Shown piece by piece: positions 49,741-60,859 of a stretch of DNA of 64,000 nucleotides. This DNA comes from Hanleya hanleyi (lineage: Eukaryota; Mollusca; Polyplacophora; Lepidopleurida; Hanleyidae), in NCBI GenBank assembly GCA_036873755.1, contig JAVTVY010020341.1, forward strand, positions 1 to 64,000. Reading direction: 5' to 3'. Both the position numbers and the translations under genes were made by a program. Position 1 is the stretch's first letter, and each line of letters starts with the position of its first letter. The notes beneath the pieces were generated by a model, which did not search any database, was not told where the DNA came from, and saw nothing but the letters and a program-made list of their open reading frames with translations.

Positions 49741-52735
49741 ACATGTTGTGGATGACCAGTAGCCTGTGATTATGGTCAATTTGTCCGAACGCTCCCATTA
49801 AATGGAGGAAGGTGATAATATTTTCCAGTCAAGGTGCCCACCTGTAGGTGCTTATAACAATTGCTTTTTGTCTCCCACCTTAACCCTCGTCCCCCAGTCT
49901 ACCCAATGGGTAGACTTCCTGAAACATGGTTTGGGCCAGGGTTTCTGGTAGTCTGAAATACTGACAATCGCCAGAACTGAGGGGACCGTCAGAACTCACA
50001 GCTACATGAAAACCAAAAGTGGAAATTGGAGCATGCATGGAGAACATGGAGCCCTTAAAACAGTTCCCTCCATGGGCATCACCATGATATATTGAGAGGA
50101 GGTCATTTCCTATGCTTACTTATTAGAGAGCCCATTACTCTGATGTTCAACACAGGAAAGTAACACACGGTTGGGAACTGCAGGGGGGGTCATTCGAACC
50201 CGATGACCCCCCTATCTGATTTCATCCTGCAGGTCTAAATCTCTTTTCTAGGCATTTCGTGTTGATTTTAGTCACATCATGAGAAGACATCCCACCTGAC
50301 ACAACCTTGGACAGCACGAAGAGAAACTAACTCGTTTACAGAAAATCCATCTTGATGAAACAATAAGATGTACAATACAGTTATTTTCTGTAGTTTCTCC
50401 AGGTTTACGCAGCTGTTGGAGGCCATGTCAGTTGGGGTGTCATGCGACAGCACAACAGAAAATAGCCAGAAAAGAGATGCCTGCAAAAGGAAATGACAGG
50501 AAGTTGTGAAAAACAGGTGCATATCATTTATAGAGTGCACATACGATGTGGTTTAATGGTACAACCATAACGAGGGTTATGTGTAACCCGGCAGCTCGCC
50601 GTTTTGGGTTTTGTCAATAACATGCAGCTTCGCATAAAGATCGAGCCCTTCAAGTTGCACATCACTGGCAATGACAATACATATTGTTATAAAAATTTGA
50701 CTTCTTTGTCAGTGATGTTGAAGTTGGATTGAAAGATGAACTACATGTATATTATAAAACTTGAAATAAAGATTACCTTTTTTTCCAAAAGTAAGCTTAT
50801 ACATGTCATTATGAATACATGTACAATTGAAATTTGGTCTGAGATGTGGGTGTGAAATGCCTGGACAAATATGGTTCGTGCAAAAGCTTCAGGTTAAATC
50901 ATGATGTGGAATGGGATTCGATACCAAAATTGAAGGAAATGGTGTCCTTCATTAAAGACAACACAAAATTCCAAACCACCAGGGGCTCGGTACTGCAGGA
51001 TTCCCCCCCGCCGGTTATTTAATATTGTACTTCTGAAATAAAATAATGTCATTAAACTATTAGTAATTACTATAAAGGAATATATTGTAGTTGATTTGAC
51101 GTGTTTGTGTATATACAATGTACACTGCATCTCCTACCTAATAGGTTAGTATCACATATAAGTCCAGCCTAAACAAAAAACATTAACCCAGAAAACTTTC
51201 AGAGTCCAAAAGAAGTCAAAATTATTCCAAGTCCAGCCTAAACAAAAAACATTAACCTTCCAGCTTGAGTCTAACGTTGTGCTAAACATAAAAACTTAAC
51301 CGGACACCGACACTTTCCCCCTCTCTCTCCCAATACCTGGCCTACTTCGTATACGGCGAGCTAAAAATGAATGGATAAACTATAAATCTCAGTGAGGTAG
51401 GTGGAAGGTACTCTCCCATATGCAGACCTATGACTAAATTGGTCTCTCTCTCTGCTGATTTAAGATGCACATTACTTTGTGGCACATGATGGCCAGCGCC
51501 AAATCATGACAATCATTAGCTAATCAAACTGATCATTATATACATTGTAAGTGCATGACTGGCGTAAACAACTGACTTTGACCCAAACTGAACACTGCAT
51601 TTGGGAAACCACATAGATTTGGTTGGACCCATCTTCCTATGTTCAAATATTGGTAGAGGCCTATATATTGGTTATAGTTGCATTCCATATATGAAATTTG
51701 TCCCACACAACTTTCTTAATTTGCCAGCAGACTCCTGGAAGTTTTTTGCTAGCCTTTCCCACCACAACAATCGCAACCATGTTTCTGCATGAATAAAATG
51801 ATGTTTTAATCAAAGTCATGGAACTTGGTTATTTTACGAGTGGATTTTAATACATGTATGGATAGGCCTAGGCCTAGGCCTACACAACAAGGATCCACGA
51901 CAAAACCCCCATGAGACAAAACCCCCACTGACAAAATCATTCCTCCCTCCCCCCCCCCCAAAAAAAACCCCCAAAAATATGAACAAAACCAACCAGCACA
52001 GATGTTCATTCAGAAGATTCTATTCTACAGTGTGGCTAGTGTGGGAAAACTTATAAATTTTAGTTCACAGTTTTTGCCCTTGCCCCAATACATAAAATTC
52101 CCACACTAACAGTGCCTGCAAATATATGTTGAGCATGTGCATGAAAATATTATTTCTTAAGTATACACAACCCATGCCTCTCAAACTGTGTGACTTATTT
52201 ATATGATCAATCAAAAGGCCATTATTATACTATGAGCTCAAATATGATACAATTATGGGATAACACGCAGGCGCACAGAGAGCTTGCATGTTCGCGGCAA
52301 ATAAAGCGGATTGTCCATAAAATAACGACTGAGAAAAGGGACCAGACTGACAAACTCTGCGAGAGCTCGAACCATACATTTCAGCAGCTGGTACATGTAG
52401 GATACAATGATATCCCAGTTTGTAAAGCAATTGGGTTCCTTGATAAAATGCAGCTGCTGTATCAACACATCGTTTTCACGATGCCAGAGTGACAGGCAGT
52501 GATGAAGTTGGTTCAACATTTGTTCTCATCGTATGATCAATTTATACTGCTGAGGGGCTGATTGTTTGGCAGCAGTTTTAAAGTCATGTACATGTAGTAC
52601 GAAAGAGTCTGTTATTGGGTGTATTCTGCTTGGATATTGTAAACTCATATATCAAAACGTTCCTCGTCCCATGAAGAATCCTACTATATCAATTAAGGTT
52701 GACATGCTAGTAAAGTAGTATATTTATGTGAGGGT
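49741..52735. other. PAM16 upstream region, no further exon assigned
   Basis: No exon ending in ATG with a strong minus-strand donor is seen. The frame at 50277-50540(-) follows a good acceptor-like TTTTGCAG but has no known motif. Frames at 52190-52519 on either strand are open over about 260 bp without a recognisable product. A homopolymer-rich ACAAAACCCCC stretch at 51895-51975 resembles the ends of the element at 56680. Confidence 0.4.
50866..51160 (+). repeat. Dispersed repeat of unknown family (copy 2)
   Basis: The same order of blocks as 42440-42895: TGTCCTTCATT, CCAGGGGCTCGGTACTGCAG, ACTTCTGAAATAAAATAATG, ACTATAAAGGAATA and ACAATGTACACTGCATCTCC. Confidence 0.65.
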
Positions 52736-52737
52736 GT

Positions 52738-52970
52738 CGTGGCCGAAGTAGAGTGTTTGACTCTGACCCGGAGTGCTACAGCCGGCGTGGGTTCGCCCCT
52801 CGCCAGTGACCGCTTACATATATACTCGCCTATTCACAAGGCGCTGGGCTGATTCGGTGTCCAGGGTAAAAAGGACTGATGGTGGAACTAGTTGCTACGC
52901 TAGACCTTCGCCAGTGGAGGCACTTGGGGAATAAAGTACCTGGTTGTCTTTCAGCGACCGCTATATAAAT
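52738..52970 (+). mobile_element. tRNA-derived SINE
   Basis: An A-box-like TGGCCGAAGTAGAGTG and a B-box-like GGTTCGCCCC are 40-45 bases apart. A non-tRNA body follows with GGGTAAAAAGGACTGATGG, ACTAGTTGCTACGCTAG and GTCTTTCAGCGACCGC. The acceptor stem does not pair, so it is not a tRNA gene. Confidence 0.6.
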
Positions 52971-54350
52971 CCACTCACAGTAGTACATCGCATACACCGC
53001 TAGGAAGCTCACATGGTTAGCCTAGGAAGTGGCAGAGATGACATGAAGAGTAGGCTCTCATACCGATGCCGACATTCATTGGCATAGAGACGGAGGTGAC
53101 ACGAAAAACCTTGTATTGTAAACTTTCAGTCACGATGACTTTCCCGTGATCGGGGCATTTTCCTTCGCCCGTCTTACATAAACTCAATATTTTATTAAAC
53201 AAACTCGCCTAGGGCACGCACTTACCGAAAACACAGAAAACTGAATTTCTAGTTCGAAACTCAATTTCGAAAAAAATTGCAAAAACTCAATTCAAATTTG
53301 TTTTCATCGGGAATACCAAGATGAAAAACTGTCTAAAAAAACCCTGAGTATGTCAAAGTAATTGTCAACGGCAATGACAATTCATGTCAGCCAAACTAGT
53401 ATGAAGGTCAGTTCAAAGATGTGTGGAGTTAGCCAAGACCAGTCGGGTACACCTCTGTCACCAAGCTGTGTTGCCTTAAAATCTTATACCAGGTACATGT
53501 AACCAGTTTGTGCACTGAGGAAATACTATGGGTTTTTCTATTTAATATCCAAATGCATACTGTGCCCTATCATTCACATCCTGACATATGTGCTTGATCT
53601 GAAATGAAGCTGCATAATCAATTGTAAATTGACCCACATCTGTGGTTTGATCCACATGGCAGGTATGCTAAATTCACACAAAATTTCTAGCCGTAGACAA
53701 AGAAATCTTTTTCATTCATATACTTCCAAAAATGATTTTCATATCTAATGTAGCCTTTGTTGTTACCGAGACAATATCGGTTCTTTCAAAATACTTTTCA
53801 GTCAGTGCTGTGCATTTTTTCTTTTCAAGTGTTTCTGTTTATTTTTATTTATGCAGATATACTTGCATAGTGGGATTCTCCTTGGGATGAGGATCATTTT
53901 GATAAATGATATAATTTACAATGCAAACTCATGAACTGAATACACTCAATAACAGACTCTTTCTTTTGCACGACTTTCTCTTTAATCTATATGCGTATGT
54001 GGCTGGTCAAATATTTGCATTTGTTCCTTATTTTACAATAATGTGTAGGTTTTGTCTGGTGGGGGTTGTCAGTGTGAGTTTGGGAATTTTGTCTGTATCT
54101 CGCACAACAACAACAACAACCCTGTCTGACACTGGCTCCGATGACTACCAACAAAGGCAAAAATGTTTGATAACATTCGCTACATTGGTTAACAGGGGTC
54201 AACAGTCATTAATCTGATAATTGGGGCCTGATAATTGTGTCTGAATACATGAAAACTGCCATACCATAGCCACACGAAATGATCACCCAACATGTGTTCC
54301 CAAAATTTACCGGATATTGCGTCATTGACAGGAAGTTTCATTTTGGGGGA
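52971..54350. other. Intergenic stretch between PAM16 and LRRC59
   Basis: No exon is assigned. A (CAA)n run at 54105-54118 is present. The best candidate for the missing PAM16 exon 1 is GCTATG|GTATGG on the minus strand (ATG at 54267-54265), but an upstream ATG and a non-consensus donor make it weak. Confidence 0.35.
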
Positions 54351-54354
54351 TGCC

Positions 54355-54489
54355 CGACAACAACTTCCGGTCCATGTGAGAAAGCGACCGAAAGCGACAG
54401 ACGACACGAAACATTTTCGTCTTCTGTTCTCATTTTAATATCTTAAAAAGCAGTACGGTACCCTGGTCTGTGTGCAAACAGAAGCAAAT
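54355..54489 (+). promoter_or_regulatory. Probable LRRC59 promoter and 5' UTR
   Basis: An ETS-type site ACTTCCGGT is at 54363-54371. CpG-containing text (GCGACCGAAAGCGACAGACG) follows, and the LRRC59 ATG is about 120 bases downstream. There is no TATA box. ETS sites close to the start are common in housekeeping promoters. It may also serve the divergent PAM16 gene. Confidence 0.4.
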
Positions 54490-54579
54490 ATGCCGAAAGA
54501 GAGCCTGAAAGATAAATTGGAGGGGAATGATCTTGATCTCAGTTTGGGTAATCTGACGGCAGTTCCAGTGAAAGAGTTG
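54490..54579 (+). CDS. LRRC59: LRRC59 first coding exon (partial gene)
   Basis: ATG at 54490 opens 30 codons reading MPKESLKDKLEGNDLDLSLG, then NLTAVPVKEL, ending at GAGTTG|GTGAGA in phase 0. The text LKDKLEGNDLDLSL..L..VPVKEL matches the conserved N-terminus of LRRC59 (p34), an ER tail-anchored leucine-rich-repeat protein that binds ribosomes and helps nuclear import of FGF1. It is the first half-repeat before the LRR core. The in-frame GTG upstream is not the start. No later exon (LRR core, coiled coil, C-terminal membrane anchor) is seen up to 64000, so the gene continues off the window with a first intron of more than 9.4 kb. Confidence 0.85.
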
Positions 54580-56679
54580 GTGAGATTTACACTGTTACAC
54601 TGCAGTTGCCGGTTACAACAACAACAATCACTTCAAATTTGCTGTCATAAATTAGCTACTGTTTGTCTTTCATGTAAGGGTAATCAGACAAGATGACCAA
54701 TAGTTCACCAGTTTAAGTTCTTTTTCACGGTCCAACGATACGAATTAGCCAAATAAACCAAAACGAAAACAAATGAACAAATATTAAGTTCAACCGGCAC
54801 AAAATTGTATGGCTTAAGGTAACCCAGAAACTCTGGCTGTGATAGGTGAATATAGGTAAGGGAGCGTGGCATTCCTATCACAGCCCAGATCGAGGGTGGG
54901 TTAAATTTTCGCGATAAAAATTTATGTCGCGACAAGCGGCTTTTCGCTGTCGAAAAATAACGAAACGAGAGAGAAAAAATATGCCAATTTGATACAGTTT
55001 GACCGACCTGAGCTTCTTTGTCCATGTACCATTTATCATGACTGTTTTGATGCTGACAAAATGTGATCAAATGTGTGAGAAAAAACCTCCATTGATTTTA
55101 ACGTTTTCGCGCCTTTCCGACATCTTGTGAGAATATGACCGTCGCTATTTTTATGTCGTGACCTTTCTGATCACGTGAATAAACAGACGTCGCTATTGGT
55201 TTAAAACCAGCATGGATGACGTGATTCAAAAGGTCAACCCCATTCTGCGCATGTCCCTGTAAACTGTGGATAAAGAAACACGACGGTTTTGTTGACAAAA
55301 TCCGTGTTTGATGGGAGATTCCATCTAATTAAAGGAGTCATTAGGTGGTTGTCATAGAGCTGGAGATGCCAAATCATATTATTTATTCGTTAAAATGCTT
55401 TTTGTGCCTCTGTCTCAATTCCCCACGCCGTGTGCAGTTAAAGATCTCGAGCGACTGACGTCTTTATTTATTTTTTTCCTTTTCGGTCTGTATTAGTGAT
55501 TCGGTCTAAGGGGTCAGCAACAACAACCCCCCAGAGTTCGAATTTGGCACCTGTCCGTCAGTCCGAGACTGGTAAAAAATCAAACGGACTGGTGTGAGTG
55601 ACTGAACAACAAGTCCGTCAGACTGGTAACAAAAAAGCTCTCGGTTCATTGTGTAAACTATTTCTCTGGATATCTCCGCACAATTTGTAAAGAATGAAAA
55701 ACGAAATGTTTGTTTTCGGTTACTCGACCGAGTCTAAATAAATTGTGTGAGTCTAAAAAAATTTCCAGCAAATTCCAACGAAATCACGGCCACGGCCGCG
55801 TTTTATGACAATAACAACAACAGTAAAGCGGTGTGAACACTGTCAGCATACTGTAAAGTGTGACTGTAATGCAGCATGGCAATGCAGGTTGGCGATCTTT
55901 TCAGAAAATAAAGCTCCCAATTCCAGGTCGGGAATCGAGAAATCAGCAACATGATTACGCTTCAGTCGACCTGATCATGTTTACCAGGATAATTTTAGAC
56001 ATATTCAAAGTCGCCGTCAAAGTCTAGCCGATGGGGTTTGTCGTCTGTGATTATCTTCACACGCGCTCAAGAAATTCAAGAAATGCACAATTATTAATTT
56101 CTTATTTAGTAGCAACCATAACAGAGCACAAAATATTCATGATGACAAATGTTCCCACATGATCTTTTATTTAATATTAACAGACTAGTAAAAATATTTG
56201 CGGACTGGTTACATTTTTGGCTCACCAGTGCGGCGGACTGGTTCAAATTTTTCTTAAATTCGAACACTGCCCCCCCCCCCCCCCCAAAATAGACTCTTTA
56301 GCCGATGTTTTCGGGCTAGGCTTAGGGACCAGTTCTCGTACACTTTTCATGGTTTATTTCAATTTTATATAAAAATAATTTCTTAAGATACACAAAAATT
56401 GACCTGGTTAGTGCTGGGATCAAGACAAAAAGAAACGTGACCTTTCCCTGCACGTGCAGGAGCAGTTATTAACTTGACTTTTTCGGGTACCGGTACCTCT
56501 AACCCACGAGAGAGAGCAATTCTCATACAGCAGACAAAAGTCGCAATTTTATACTGAATTGTTGTAAATATCATCATTCATACACTTAAATAGTTTATTT
56601 GGCTAGTTTTAGAAGAAATAATCTACTACATGGACAATTTATCAAGCTGACTTTTCCATCATTACCTGATAGCGTATCC
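54580..56679. other. LRRC59 intron 1, left part
   Basis: No exon is seen. 55530-56285 may be an old element: both ends carry AGTTCGAATTT/AAATTCGAACACT with GTCCG..ACTGG words in inverted arrangement, plus a C homopolymer (56269-56285). The boundaries are unclear. Confidence 0.35.
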
Positions 56680-57831
56680 GGGTGTAGGACAAAACCCCAG
56701 CGGACAAAACCCCAGTGGACAAAACCCCAATCGGACAAAAACCCCCAATTTGGAAAAAATTATATTAGCCATACAACAATAAGAGATTTTATCCATATTT
56801 TTTTTTTATTAAATTAAGGTCAATATTTACATGTTATGGTCAATATTTACACACAAAAATGTGACATTTCACATTTAGTTTTCTTCCTGCCTAGTAATCT
56901 ATCTAAATCTAGTAAGTCTATCTAATATAATCTGATATTATGTCCAAGGCCTCTCATTGGTTTCTTCCAATGTCTTACGACCACATCTGATTGATGGAAA
57001 TTGTAGTTTAAGGGCCGCTTCCCATACGGATTTCGCGGCCCATCAACTCAATGTTTTATTTAACTTTCACGGTACATTTCTTCGTTAATTTAATATATTT
57101 TGCAGCGCTAGATATTAAAATAAATAATTAAATAATAAATAACAATGAGAGAGCAGAGGGAAATATAAATACAGTAAAGAAGAGTCGCTATGTACAAGTT
57201 GGTAAGTTGTTATTGGTTAGGTTATGCTGATAAATATGAGTTGTAATCGCATGGATGATTCCTTTATCTTGGTACCCCTTCGTACACACAAAGCCATCCA
57301 GAAAAAACTGGGAGAACCAGGGCGTCTTCAGGATTTTTCGAGGTGACTTCCCTAATGATGCCCTTGGGACCAGCATAGGTTCTTCCAGAAATCTGTGCCT
57401 GTAACAATTGCTTGGAGTGTGTATTGGGGTACAGGACGGCAGGTCTACGTCCTTTTCGACCACATCAACATTAGATCTCTGTTTTATAACAATTGCTTGG
57501 AGTGTGTATTGGGGTACAGGACGGCAGGTCTACGTCAGACCACATCATGAGTAAATCTTGTCATAGTCACTGAAAAGTACTCAAACCCAAACAAAAACAA
57601 TAACAGACAGACATGAAAGACTATCAAGAATCAGTAAATAATAATCCTTACTTTAAAGTTTTATATCCATTTAATCCTATTTAAAAAAAAAATGAAGTGG
57701 TGTTTTGCTTGGGGTTTTGTCCACTTTTCCTGTTCTGGGGATTTTGTGTTGGGGGTTTTGTCCACTGGGGTTCTGTCCGCTGGTGTTTTGTCCATTGGTG
57801 TTTTGTCCACTGGGGTTTTGTCCGTACACCA
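56680..57831. mobile_element. 1152-bp element with minisatellite-like inverted ends and 8-bp target duplication
   Basis: Flanked by GCGTATCC at 56672-56679 and 57832-57839. The left end is GGGTGTAGGACAAAACCCCA followed by repeats of GGACAAAACCCCA(G/A)(T/C). The right end is the inverted equivalent (TTTTGTCC with CACTGGGG units), finishing GTACACCA. The inverted ends are thus built from a 13-15-bp unit, 4 copies at the left and about 7 at the right. The interior includes a near-exact ~48-bp direct duplication (57400-57450 and 57488-57536). There is no transposase; it is non-autonomous with an 8-bp-type target site. Confidence 0.88.
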
Positions 57832-57954
57832 GCGTATCCACTAATTATCCGATTTTAATTTTGATAATATGTTTGGAATCCTGAAGAAATATTGGATATT
57901 ATAAAACAGGGATATTGTCTTATCAAGTACGTCTGTCCACCTGTTGAATATTAA

Positions 57955-58457
57955 CCTTGAAGTCGGATCACTTTGCTTCCTATCAGATGGATAATACCTT
58001 GAGTGAACCTGGGCCCACTTGAAAACTAGCACATATTTAACAGTCTCTAGGCTTTCTGACTTCTCTATTCAAGGCTCATTAAAGTTGATAGTTCGTTTAT
58101 CATCACCGACCGTCCCTGATTTTCTCGCTGCCCCGAACATTTTTTTCTCTGCAAAGTCTGGGACAAGTTCTTTCAAGCAATGTGTGCTGAAAATCATGGA
58201 CTTCAGAGTCGCAACATTGACCTCAATCACCATCTTACTTTTGTCATGTATAGCACACCTTCGTGATCGTTGGCAATAAATATCGGACCAAATCGCAAGG
58301 ATTCGACTGAATAGGATGTTTCAAACTGTTTTGATTTCTCACGACTGAGTCGTGAGCAATCGGAGATGATCGCGAAGGTGTACGGGACTCCGGACTGAAT
58401 CACATGCGATTTCTTCTCTTTAAATAAACAAACACTCAAACTAACTTTTGGCTCCAT
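57955..58457 (-). pseudogene. Decayed single-exon ORF of unknown family
   Basis: The minus-strand ATG at 58457 opens 73 codons of protein-like text (MEPKVSLSVCLFKEKKSHV, SGVPYTFAIISDCSRLSREK, SVESLRFGPIFIANDHEGV). A one-base shift near 58235 leads into MVIEVNVATLKSMIFSTHC and LKELVPDFAEKKMFGAARKS. After one in-frame TGA (about 58070) comes IEKSESLETVKYVLVFKWAQ. The three segments together are about 165 residues with balanced composition and no repeats, unlike nearby random frames. I cannot name the family. An alternative is that 58245-58457 is a true first exon ending at AAAA|GTAAGA. Confidence 0.4.
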
Positions 58458-58459
58458 GC

Positions 58460-59268
58460 TACCTTATTATGAATGATGTTGACGTGTTATCGTCAACAAA
58501 TACAAGTAATGTCACATGATCAGTTTCATTTCAATTAGTCTAGAGTATATCTTAAGAGATAGCAAATGTGCGCGGCAAACTCTTTCTGCCAACAATTTCA
58601 TATATATCCATTATCGGAAGTAACTGTGTGACTGAGTTGCTTCCGACAGACTCGGCTAGGTGTGTGCCGGCCTTAAAATTTAACAAAGCATTCTGTTTAC
58701 ATACTTTCAACTGACAATTTTGCGATTGAACTCTGCTTTTTGGTTTGTAGCCTTACTGAACTGGAAATAGTTTCACGACCAATATAGTAATTGTGCTACA
58801 TCAAAAGGGCAATGATTCTCATTAGCTCTTTCAACTAACGCATTAGGGCCCACCCTTAATGTTATAACTTTCGAACTGATTCTTTCTGTATGATTTTTCA
58901 AAGAAAATGAAGGTTTGTAGGAAAGGTATACATGTGCCACAGATATCTCAGCTGGATACGACTGTTTCGCATATATTCTCTCCAGATTTAGTTGGCTTTG
59001 AATTCAACATTCTGGTTGGCTATCTAGTGGAGATTACTGTACTAAAAACTAAGCCAATCCAAGTCACTGATTTTCTGGAAATACGCAAACTAATCTTGAT
59101 TTCAGTGAGCATACGCGATGTTATTGATATGCGGCAAGGTCTCATTTTGTGATAAGATTCTACATGCTTCGAAAACGAATTGGAGAACAATCATACACTT
59201 TCGTATTTTGCCAATTGAATTACCGTAACATGGAGTAACACATTGTTCCCAACTATAAATAGAAATAA
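58460..59268. other. Intronic or intergenic stretch, no gene recognised
   Basis: The frame at 58907-59152 has no motif or splice support. Confidence 0.4.
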
Positions 59269-59269
59269 C

Positions 59270-59945
59270 AAATAAACACAGGAAGGAAGCAATCAGAGAG
59301 ATTGCTCAATTGTATACAATTGGCCCTTCCGCTTTAATCACACACTGCCCCGCCATTGTTCTGTTCTGTATTGGTCGGTACAGGCCTAATTTGGATAATT
59401 ATAAAAATTCTGTTTAAGTCACTTGTTTTGCCATGCCTCGCATAATACATATTCCAATTATCGACCAACAAGTGATAATACAATGTTTTGATGCAAGATG
59501 GTTGCCGGGGCTTTCGCCAAATCCGAAAATGTGACCTGGTTATGAGACCTACATGTACTTCGGAGTATATTGTGGTGAAATTATGAAGCGATCAGTGAAC
59601 TTTGAATTTTGCAACCAATTCACTCTTTTTGGGGCAATTTCATATATCCTGCAAATTTCATAATTGTCCATACAATATTAACCAAGATCCAGCCCGGACA
59701 AGTCTCATTCACAGAGATTTCAGAAAAAGGGCCATAACTCTAGAAAATGATACCGGAACTCGCAAAAAACTTTACTTTGCACAACTACGAGGTACTGGCC
59801 ACATTCCATGCAAGTTTCAAATCTGTCCACCAAATATTAACCGAGATATTGCGGGCAGCGCGGACAAGAAATTCGGACGGACAGACGGCACGATGGACAG
59901 ACGGACAAAGCGATCGCTATATAGAGGGGGGCATAAAAATAATAA
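59270..59945 (+). mobile_element. 675-bp Helentron-like element, family F (short relative of 10956-18502)
   Basis: Reverse complement of the two ends of the composite element: hairpin GCAATC/GATTGC and CACAGGAAGGAAGC at 59275-59305, a unique segment, one family F monomer, and the TCCG microsatellite as CGGACGGACAGACGG (59874-59910). The end is AAGCGATCGCTATATAGAGG with GGGGCAT. It lacks the 3.8-kb and 2.5-kb extra segments of the large copy, so it shows the basic form of the element. The flanks are T-rich (as read on the element strand) without target duplication. Confidence 0.8.
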
Positions 59946-60858
59946 AAAAATAAAAATGGCAAGCAGATGATGATAAACAAAGTATTAAGTTTAATGAGCC
60001 TAATATTGGTACATTTTGTATGAGTTTTGGACCTAGTATTCACGATTTCTCATGCATGCTATTAGTAAGCTGCAAGCTCTTCAATATTTGAGAATCTATA
60101 CTGGAGACGTACATGTACATATTGTGTATCTGAGTGAATGATTCATCTTGTGCTTTCATTCCCATGATGAACACGTATTAAGTTTTCTTTTCTGTTGTGA
60201 TAGCACAGACCGCCAACAATGATGTCACGTAGACCTCCCTCTGGAAGGAATATTCCATCGTCCACCCCATTACGCATGCACTGCCGTAGTCAAGAGAAAT
60301 CCCATTCATTGAAATTGCTTTGAAAGTCAGGAAATGTATTACATGTATTGATTAAACAATTTTGGCCAAAGAAATTTGTAAGTTTTTACTGATTTATAGT
60401 TGAAACATGTACTGAAATATAGCATGATGAAAAGTAAAATTTAATGCAGAGAAATGGCTTAGAATGTTGGAGAGAGCGTCTAGGGGTTCTGGCGGCTTGG
60501 GCCCTGGGCAGGCCGGTGGCACCCTAGACCTGCAAGTATTCTTTCTAGACTCAAATTCCTGAATACATCACTGATTTTGGTAGGCTATATCGATTATTTA
60601 ACATTAATACCCCATCTTGGATAGAGAGTTAATTCTGCATACATGTACATTGTCTCGTGGCGGTTACAGTGTTTTGCCATTATCAAAGTTTTGGTGGACA
60701 TGCTAGAATTATACTTTCTGGCCTTCTAGTATGTAATAGGACCTCTGTTGAAGAGAATACATACATGTACTTGTTCATTTAGCATGTTTAGGTTCAGTGT
60801 ATTGTCATTATTTGTATATTTCACTTTCCTACACAATACATAGGCGGAACTACAGTAA
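59946..60858. other. Spacer, no gene recognised
   Basis: AT-rich with several ACATGTA words. No exon frame. Confidence 0.45.
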
Positions 60859-60859
60859 T

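Noticed and set aside
52190..52519. Gene on either strand
   Set aside because: Frames of 60-100 codons are open on both strands with no motif, splice support or clear codon preference.
54189..54407. Minus-strand 72-codon frame near the LRRC59 promoter
   Set aside because: Overlaps the probable promoter. No known motif, and the apparent Met codons are not supported by a splice donor in the same frame.
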